Shown: piece after piece, positions 56,524 to 64,000 of the stretch
Layout of the letters: each line of letters opens with the position of its first letter
Position numbering within the stretch: the stretch's first letter is position 1
Origin: Hyposmocoma kahamanoa
Taxonomy: Eukaryota; Arthropoda; Insecta; Lepidoptera; Cosmopterigidae
Direction: 5' to 3'
Length of the DNA stretch: 64,000 bases
Assembly: GCF_003589595.1 (NCBI RefSeq)
Contig: NW_020655294.1
Location: 67,377 to 131,376, forward strand
Notes under the pieces: generated by a model
Databases searched by the model: none
Told to the model about the DNA's origin: nothing
Seen by the model: only the letters and a program-made list of their open reading frames with translations
Translations under genes and position numbers: made by a program

Positions 56524-57489
56524 GTTGAACGCGAAAACGCGATAACCGCGCGAATTGACCATGCGATCATGAAAAAAAGCGGGTGTCCTAATAGATAGTT
56601 GCGCGAGTCCGTATTCCCGCAATTATGAAATGAAAATTAATTTTCCTAAAATATGTTGAACAAGAGATGGAACACTTATTACCACATATTTTACCACATC
56701 TGACTTGCAAAATTATACTTATAGTGATTGAATTAATTGATTAGATTACAAATAATGCCAGTAGACATGCACAAAACATCCTTAAAGTTCTAATTTTGTT
56801 TCAATACGTACTCAAATATATATATGAAAATTATGAAAGCCAAACAATTACATAATATTATAATATGAGTAGTAATTTATATGTCAATGTTTATTCAAGA
56901 AATCGTTCGCTGTGTAATAATTTTTGTCTTTAAGCTATGCATTCAATCTGTTTTCAAAGAAACTATTTGGTAACATTTTAATGTCGTTTGGTAGAGCATT
57001 ATATATTTGGACACACATACCATTGCATTAATTTTTATAGTAAGACAATCTAGGCGCATTATTTAAAACCAGTCTATTTGGATCCCTTATACGTCTACCT
57101 TGGATGTCTCTTCTTTTTTTAAAGATATGAGTGCGGTCGCAGAGCCCGCTTGTGATAACGCAACGCGATTATCTCTTAGGATACCTATTCGAGATCAATA
57201 TGTATGATCGCAGGTTCTCACGAAAAAACTTTGCGCAAACTTGCGATAGTCGTGCAATCGCGTTCAATTAGGACAACGCCTTCGGCTACCCGCTTCTGCA
57301 CAAGAAAATGCGCAGCGACGAGAATACCGGCCCGGCCGGCACTGCGAGCACCGATGTCAGTGACCCCGACGTGATCCAATGTAGTATTTACGAGTGTAAG
57401 GCCTATAATCCAACTGGGTACACCAGCTAGTCCAGGAATCGAACACCGGACGTAGCGATGAAGCGTAAGCTCGATTAGACAATGGCAGT
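56524..57489. other. intergenic, retroelement debris
   Basis: The stretch 57240-57470 is GC-richer (CCGGCCCGGCCGGCACTGCG, GTGATCCAATGTAGTATTTA) and ends near a minus-strand B-box-like word (GTTCGATTCC), resembling old retroelement or SINE sequence. The rest is AT-rich. Confidence 0.4.
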
Positions 57490-57710
57490 TTTTTTTATGA
57501 AACCTTTATAACAGTTTACAATGACACTCTGAGCTTTGAATTGTAAAATTCTGAGGGAAACTGCCACTGCGTCTGTTACTCTGAGACTTAAGTTGACAAG
57601 TCTCATGTGCCTGCGATCCCACCAACTACTATACTGCTTGGTGACAGAAATAGCTAAGGTCGCAGTACTTCCCTGGACGAACTCTTTCACAAGGAGCTCT
57701 ACTTCTTGCG
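57490..57710 (-). repeat. interspersed repeat family R1
   Basis: CTGAGACTTAAGTTGACAAG, CTGCTTGGTGACAGAAATAG and CTTCCCTGGACGAACTCTTT in the order expected for a minus-strand copy. Confidence 0.65.
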
Positions 57711-58239
57711 TTTACATTGTCTGAGAATATACTGCATAAGTATATAGTAAAAGTTAATAATAATATTTGTTAATCAAAAACAAAGTGTTACTAGTATTAT
57801 TTGTATCAGTGAAACATTACGTTTACATCTTTACTACTTTCATTACATGTTTTTTTGTTGGCTCATAATATAAATATATCTTGTATTCTGTTCATTTTAT
57901 AACTTATTCCTCCTCTTTGAAACGATATTTTCATCTCTCATTTCCTTGATATTCGTTGTCGAGATCAAGTAATTTGGCAAATTGAATTATTTTTGGTCTA
58001 TTGTTGAACATTTTTTTTGCTAGGCCATTTTTGTAGACGAAGATTTGACAATGTGCGGATAAATTTCTTGTAATTGAAGTCATTCTACGGCGCGTCTGTA
58101 TTTTAGGCGAGAGTGAATAGGTATTATTTAGGTATGCATGCTTTATTGTCACCCTCATTCACAATTCATCAGATGAGATGGAGGACAAATGCGTTCATTT
58201 TTTTTAGAAAATACTTCCTGTCACAGAAATCTAAATTAT

Positions 58240-58570
58240 TTAGATTTCTTTAGTTACAACATATTAGAAACGTACACCTTAAAAGAGGACACTACAAGAC
58301 GCCTGCAGGCATTTGAGATGTGGTACTACGGTCGCATGTTGCGCATTGGGTGGATACAGAGGGTCACGAACGAAACTGTGCTTCAGCGTGTTCATACGTC
58401 CCGGAAACGGGGAAAGAGACGCGCTGGGCGAAGAAAGACATCGTGGCTGCGGAACATCTGGGAGTGGATCGGCATTGCCTCCGTCGAACAGCTGTATCGG
58501 TTGGCTGCTTATAGAGACGGATACAAGAAGCTGACGGCCAACCTTCAGCATTGAAGAGGCACTGTAAGAA
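58240..58570 (+). mobile_element. LINE ORF C-terminal fragment
   Basis: Reads R-R-L-Q-A-F-E-M-W-Y-Y-G-R-M-L-R-I, W-I-Q-R-V-T-N-E-T-V-L-Q-R-V, G-R-R-K-T-S-W-L-R-N-I and a terminal R-D-G-Y. This is the C-terminus of a different LINE clade from the 56.1 kb fragment. GAAGAAGAAG follows the stop codon. Confidence 0.8.
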
Positions 58571-58807
58571 GAAGAAGTTACAACATTATGTTTTGTTCTT
58601 CTGTTTTAACTTTTCTATACGCTTTTTAATTCAGCACTGTAAATTAATATTTTTGGGGATCAACGACACACATCAAGAGTGTCCAGAGATCTAACACGTT
58701 TTTGCTAATTACTAAAAATCGGGTATTTATTTATTTTTTATACCAAAGGATTTAAGTGTTTTATTGAATGTCAGAATGTTTCTTCACCACAATGATATTC
58801 AATTATT

Positions 58808-59045
58808 GTTTGTGAAATTACTCCACTAGTTTGTTATAATTATTAATACAAAGATCGAACACTTAGGTAAAATTCATTCGATCCGAAACCGTAACAGACG
58901 CCATGCCAACTAAGCCACGGAACGAACCAGCGGACATCACGAATTTTTCTATGTGCTTGTTTGTCGGATCTTTGTATCTGGTTTTTAACGACTTTTTAGC
59001 CGTAGCGCCATCTATGAGAAAGAAATCTATGAAAGACCAAAGGAT
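58808..59045. mobile_element. foldback MITE with tRNA-like arm, truncated
   Basis: Starts CTCCACTAGTTTGTTATAAT and matches 17727-17960, including AACTAAGCCACGGAACGAAC; the right inverted end is missing. Confidence 0.65.
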
Positions 59046-59419
59046 TTATTTGGTAAATTTCATATTAAACTCAAATGATAAAATTGACCAAAAAAATTCA
59101 TCGATGTTAAAAAAAAATTACGAAACCCTATTTTCAGTAGTTGGCGAAAACGTGCTTGTTCCCTTTTGATGCGTGTATTTCAGATACGCTAAAGGATTGG
59201 TTCATTATGAAGAAACACTATAAAATCAGACCAATTAAATTACTAACTCAATCTCAACGAATTAGGTTATAGAAATAGTTTATTATTAAAGACTAATAAT
59301 TAAAGCTTAAACAATAGACAATAGTTTTTTTACTATACCAATTATTTTATCATAAAAACTAAGCCACAAAAAAATTATAGATAGTGATTCGGAAATTTTT
59401 AAAATCAAAGATAGTTAAA
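59046..59419. other. AT-rich region upstream of copy J
   Basis: No signal-peptide-like reading frame or spliced leader exon was recognised here, which bears on the missing N-terminus of copy J. Confidence 0.4.
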
Positions 59420-60904
59420 ATGCGTATTGCCACAACTGCAAATGGTATAAACAATACTGCGCTTCTAAATCCACAGATTTACATACTTGTATATACATTA
59501 ACAGATTACCCCCCAATTTGGGACATGGTGGATGGAAAAATGCTAAAATGTCGATATAAGAATTGCTTTGTCACTAAACAAAGATCTTTTCTCGAGGATA
59601 TTGGAAAGTTCGACGTTTTGTTATTTAACATAATCGACATCAGCTACAAGAATTTTACACTACCCGAAGAACGATTGGAGCATCAAAAGTATATATTCGT
59701 TAGTCATGAACCACCAGCGCTTCACAAAGTTACCTCAAAATATAATCGTTTTTTTAACCTAACATGGACGTACAAATTAGATTCGGACATATCGTTACGA
59801 TACATAATCATAAAAAACAAAAGAGGTACAATAATAGGACCTAGTAAAAACATGCATTGGATGGATATAAGCGATATGAAACCAATAAGTAAAAAAATTA
59901 AACGCAAATTACAGAGTAAACAAAAACCTGCAGCGTGGTTCGCGTCACATTGTTTTACACCAAGCAGACGCGAGGATTATGTGAAAAGTTTAATGAACGA
60001 ATTAAATAACTATAAATTGAAAATTGACATCTATGGCGGCTGTGGAGATGAGCAGTGTCCAATGGATGACGAAGTTTGTCATACTATTATAGAGTCAGAT
60101 TATTATTTTTATTTGGCTTTTGAGAATTCGTTATGCGAAGATTATGTAACTGAAAAGGTACTGACAGCTACAAAACACTACACTGTACCGATAGTTTACG
60201 GTGGCGCAGATTACAAAAGGTAGGTAATAAAAAAGCGACCTCAATAGATTATGGAATTATATCTAGGTATTTACCAAATTTTATTGAAAGCAGTTAACGG
60301 ACAGAGGGTGAAACCATTAAACCGGATTCATGCCCTAATTTACTACTTGCAGAGGTGGTATATTGTCTTCAAATTAGAATAGGTTCTATATAAAGGTACC
60401 CACTTTCCAACGAGAAAAAAATCAACGAAATTGGTTCACAAATATCAGAGTAATTGCGTAATATACACACTAAAAAACGTACTGTCGAATTAAAACCTCG
60501 TCCTTTTTTGAAGTGGATTAAAATTGACGGAACATCTATGACATACTTAGTCTTTAATCAGCAACTGGATACAATTTTTTTGCAACACATTACTAATCGT
60601 TTGATTAAGCTGCATCGCATATATCACCTTTCTTTGTATATTTTACAGATTTTTGCCTCCGGGATCGTATTTAGATGCGCTTGAACTAGGACAGCAGAAA
60701 CTAGCGCGTGTGATAAACGATACCATCCATAACAAAAACAAGTATTATGATTTTTTCAAATGGCACCGATATTACACATTGCATGATCCGAGTGAAACTC
60801 CAGAAACTGATGAAATATGTGGATTCTGTGCTTTTCTTAACAATGATAAACGAACACAAAAAACACGCGTCTATGAAGATTTTACTGCTTATTGGTTTCC
60901 ATAG
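59420..60904 (+). CDS. alpha-1,3-fucosyltransferase (GT10), copy J, two exons, no signal segment
   Basis: Exons are 59420-60219 and 60649-60904 (1056 nt, 351 residues), the shortest copy. The ATG at 59420 is the first in frame; a GTG lies further upstream. The N-terminus before I-Y-I-L-V-Y-T-L-T-D-Y-P-P is polar, with no hydrophobic segment, unlike its sister copy I. Either an upstream coding exon was missed or the copy has lost secretory targeting. Other landmarks are intact: K-C-R-Y-K-N-C-F-V-T, F-F-N-L-T-W-T-Y-K-L-D-S-D, I-I-G-P, A-A-W-F-A-S-H-C, I-D-I-Y-G-G-C-G, and F-E-N-S-L-C-E-D-Y-V-T-E-K at residues about 228-267. Exon 2: F-L-P-P-G-S-Y-L-D-A and C-G-F-C. The donor GTAGGT is good. The intron (429 bp) holds a LINE 3' UTR piece. 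A fucosyltransferase without a secretory signal would not meet its usual acceptors. Confidence 0.88.
60345..60525 (+). mobile_element. LINE 3' UTR fragment in intron J
   Basis: AAATTGGTTCACAAATATCA, TGTCGAATTAAAACCTCGTC and CTTTTTTGAAGTGG parallel the fragment at 11765-11935. Confidence 0.55.
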
Positions 60905-61349
60905 ACTTACTTTTCATGTCACACGAAGTAGACGTGAGGGAGTTTAGTAAATTAATTGAAATTGTATAACTTAATCCTTTCATGGACAGTAACGGCGTTT
61001 ACCGTAAAATGAAAAATTCGAATATGAACAGTACGGTCTATCGATATATTGATCTTATAAAAACTACTACGGGCTTTACCGTCCGTATTCCAAGTGCTTT
61101 CTTTGTAGTTGCTGCTGAAGTATCAACAATGTACTGACAAAATTGAAAGATTTATTTTAGACATATTTGTTGACGTTACACACAAATATTTACTATGTGC
61201 ACATCACGACAGTACGGTGAATACCGACGTGTTTGTATGAGGTGATGGAAGACCGTACATGTCAGTGCGTCGCCAGCGACTGCCTTTTGTGGTTATGTAG
61301 TTTGTATTCGCGCTGGAATTTTCTGACAGTAAAAAATCGAAAATATCCC
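60905..61349. other. intergenic 3' of copy J, nothing recognised
   Basis: No supported feature. Confidence 0.35.
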
Positions 61350-62300
61350 TCCAAAATTCAAATTCAAAATTCAAAATAATCTTTATTTCATAGGTAAGCA
61401 TTATTACACTTGAAATCGTCACAATGGTTAAACTCTACCGCTCATTCGTAAGGCAGATTCCCCTGAAAATAATGAGCAAGAAACTCTAGGGGTTGCTCTT
61501 TGTAAATAACATTTGTAAACATTCAACATTTACAATATTTATTTTTTGTATTTGAAACATCAGAGATCGAGACTACGTCCATGAGCTAAACGGGTTACTA
61601 CCACGGATTTTTGTCATCCAAGTACGCAGAAGTTGTATAACAACCTTTAGTGTAAAATTTTTGTTTCACTATAGTTTTAAACCTCGTGAAAGGCAAAAAA
61701 AGGCAAAACCGGAATCTTGTTATAGAAGCGTATACATTGCCCCTTAAATGATTTTTTGACTTTGTGAAGACGACTATCAAGAAAAGCTAGTTTATTTCTT
61801 TTCCTCGTATTAATGTTATGTCTGTCACTATTTTTCATAAAGAAATTACTATTCCTTTTAATATAAATTACCTTTTCATAAATGTACTGTGAGGCTAGTG
61901 TAAGAATGTTAATTTCCTTAAACTTATCTCTCAAAGATACTTTGGGGCCCAGATTGTAAATTGCCCTAACTGCACGTTTCTGCAGGACAAAGATTCTATT
62001 GATATCGGCGGCATTACCCCAAAGCAAAATGCCGTATGTCATTAGACTGTGAAAGTAGCTAAACCAATCTAGCGGTTTCGACGTCTGAATGTTTCCTAAT
62101 TTTTTAAATCACGTACACTGCAGAGCCGAGCCGTTTTGATAACTTACTTATATGGGGACCCCATTGCAATTTAGCATCTAACGTTATACCTAGAAATACA
62201 ACTGTGTCCACAAGATTCAATTTTTCGTTTCTAACTACAATGTTTGTAACCGTCTTTCTAACATTGGGTAATGTAAATTTCACTAAATGTTTTTCTCTAA
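61350..62300 (-). mobile_element. LINE, C-terminal part and 3' UTR
   Basis: The minus strand carries, from 62290 down, a region matching the RT thumb and beyond in one frame. M-T-Y-G-I-L-L-W-G-N-A and L-Q-K-R-A-V-R-A-I-Y-N-L-G follow, and after a frameshift near 61690 the end G-C-Y-T-T-S-A-Y-L-D-D-K-N-P-W. The 3' UTR shares the inverted AAGAGCAACCCCTAGAGTTT and TTTCTTGCTC segment with the tails at 4071 and 50522. It has no RT core and is inactive. Confidence 0.8.
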
Positions 62301-62911
62301 ATGCATAGTTTTTTAGTAATTCAATAAACCAATAATGTGTGCTGCAGAAACCCTATTCTGTAATAAGTAATAATGAAACATATTTTCACACTCAAAATCA
62401 GGTTAGTTAAGTAGATATTTTCTGCCATCTAGGTGCATTGAATTACTTAATTTGATGAATAACTAAACGGTAGATACAGTGTATTATTAGTAATCAAAAT
62501 CACCTCTCTTACTACTTTCCAAACTGTGATTTAATTAGGTATTCAAATGATAAATAAATAACCTTCATCACTGCTTAAATATAATCTAATTAGTAATTGT
62601 TTCTTTTGGAATTGTTAGTACATAATAACTCTTATTTGTCTTCTTATACTGCAAGGGTTACGCTATTTTAATGTATACATTTGGATATTTTTTCCTGAAA
62701 TAAATAAAATAAAATCACTGCACTACTACTGCCATAGCCGTACTTATTTATGCACAAGAAACATTTGCAAGAACAATTTGCAGTGCTGCTATGAATGTGA
62801 CGCGATCAGCCGTCAGTGATAAAGCGTAATAATTATGTTGAATCAATATGGTCACTACAGCATAGAGAAAAGTAGTGACTTTTGTTGTGCGATATTATTT
62901 CAGTACTGTCC
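62301..62911. other. intergenic, nothing recognised
   Basis: AT-rich; the last 40 bp contain a possible acceptor (TTATTTCAG) just before the candidate peptide exon. Confidence 0.35.
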
Positions 62912-63006
62912 ATGAAGGGATTAAGCATTCTTCTTCTTATCATATCGATGGCATACATTATAATGCATGCCACTGCGGTGAAAGAATTTGCCAATGGACG
63001 TAAGGT
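62912..63006 (+). CDS. candidate first coding exon of a small secreted peptide
   Basis: ATG at 62912 begins a clean signal peptide: Met-Lys-Gly, a hydrophobic core of about 15 residues (L-S-I-L-L-L-I-I-S-M-A-Y-I-I-M), then H-A-T-A, a plausible signal peptidase site. A short polar stretch V-K-E-F-A-N-G-R-K follows. Possible donors lie right after (GTAAGG, or GTACGC one codon later). A plausible acceptor, TTATTTCAG, lies 8 bp upstream of the ATG, as if a 5' UTR intron were present. I recognise no family and cannot find a convincing second exon before the window ends. The unspliced frame runs on to a stop at 63136 with two adjacent Cys. It could be a chance ORF. Confidence 0.35.
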
Positions 63007-64000
63007 ACGCCCTGATTGTTGCCCAGGATTCAATCCTCTATTCTTCTATATAAATTTTGTTTATAGTGACTCCTCCGTGTCAACCTTCTGGTTGTACTGG
63101 AAGGGAACTATAGCCTGTGCAAGCAAGCCCACATAGGGACCTTATCAATCAGGTCCTGACCCCATATTGGCACGTTTAATCCGGTTCTTAAAAGGCCTTC
63201 CTTAAAGTGCATTGGGTAAGCTACACCGGGTGCACGTACAGCGTCCTTCCTATTGTCCAGGTAAATACCATAGCTGTATGCTCATTTCTCGTTACGCATT
63301 GCGCAACTTCCGGTTGTCACCGCTAAGCCGTTGTGTCTAAAATCTACTACCAAATCTCCTCTTTGGTAGCTGAGCTGTAGACACGCTCACTTCCCGATGC
63401 TCAAGCTTCTCTCCAGTTCCCAAAAACCTACGCAGCTAGAGGGACCGGGATATCTGCCTCATCCTAGCTCTTCGGGCTGGTAGAGGATGAAGTCGCAGTG
63501 TACTGTGACCAATGGCCGGACTTACCTTCCGCTTTAGATTTTTTTCTGCCATTTTCAACAGCCGAAACTAAAGACGGCGAACTATTAACGCCTAATTGAC
63601 ATTCTCAAAAAAAAAATCCAAATTGCAACGTAAAGTATAATGTTCACTTTTGTTTGTTCTAACAAAAATCTTTTACAATAAACAGAATTTGGCAGAAATC
63701 AAAACCTGCTCCTGACAAAACCCTTTTAGTTTTTTCCATTTTTTTCAGTACCTTCATACGTGCTATGTTTTACTAGAATAATTATTGCTTTAACAACTTG
63801 ATTAATGGCAGAGGGGAGGACATAGTTACTAATTTCTGGCGTTGGCTCGGTCAGACTCTAATTGTTAGTAGAGTATAATTATGACACCAATTACAAAGCA
63901 ATTTTTGGTTGTCTTAAAACTTCTCAGGTTGGCGTTGTTAATATAACAAACAACGTTTTTCAAGGTTTTTGAGGTAAAAACTGCACAGCTATTTTATTTG
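63007..64000. other. GC-richer, repeat-like, then AT-rich; no gene recognised
   Basis: The stretch 63060-63540 is GC-richer with short palindromes (CTCTTTGGTAGCTGAG, GCTCTTCGGGCTGGTAGAGG) and reads like retroelement UTR debris. From 63600 on it is AT-rich with nothing supported. Confidence 0.4.

Overview
The window is AT-rich, gene-sparse animal DNA: genes have introns with GT-AG splice sites, and the space between them is full of LINE 3' ends, tRNA-derived SINE-like pieces, MITEs and a mariner relic. The LINE tails and small repeats resemble those typical of butterflies and moths, so a lepidopteran genome is the best inference; no sequence here fixes the species.

The dominant content is an expanded array of alpha-1,3-fucosyltransferase genes (glycosyltransferase family GT10). 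I can reconstruct nine complete two-exon copies and a tenth cut by the left edge. Order and strand: A(-, partial) at 1-677, B(+) 1021-2874, C(+) 7494-9059, D(-) 12789-14909, E(-) 19891-22049, F(-) 24560-25801, G(-) 27165-28829, H(-) 32556-38254, I(+) 51160-53088 and J(+) 59420-60904. Decayed fucosyltransferase relics lie at 43140-43370 and about 43770-43890. Every complete copy has the same architecture: a long exon 1 ending in the GDP-fucose-binding block and a codon-splitting donor (AG|G, or CG|G in H), then an exon 2 of about 250-275 bp starting with the F-x-P-x-G-x-Y-L-D-A block and ending after a C-x-x-C motif. The shared intron position shows duplication at the DNA level rather than by retroposition. 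Neighbours resemble each other most (A-D; F-H; I-J), which suggests stepwise local duplication. E has lost two of the expected donor-sugar contact residues, J has lost its signal/anchor segment, and H carries a 4.5 kb intron containing a mariner fragment.

The other substantial gene-like unit is at 44640-48598: a 52-bp first exon with a perfect donor, a 1.28 kb intron, and a long second exon. It encodes a 791-residue nuclear, transposase-like protein with an RNase H-like acidic triad. A single in-frame TGA precedes another 100 codons of conserved-looking C-terminus.

The rest is repeats. They include LINE pieces from several clades (about 3.5, 4.1, 10.1, 11.0, 38.4, 38.8-40.5, 50.5, 54.0-55.5, 56.1, 58.2 and 61.4-62.3 kb), a 12-copy interspersed repeat, and MITEs with readable terminal inverted repeats (TIRs) and, for some, target-site duplications. 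There is also a 62-bp minisatellite at 40.57-41.11 kb. A possible exon for a small secreted peptide sits near 62.9 kb.

If expressed, the fucosyltransferases would act in the secretory pathway, transferring fucose from GDP-fucose to GlcNAc of glycans. The array may therefore diversify surface or secreted fucosylated glycans; the actual acceptors cannot be read from the sequence.
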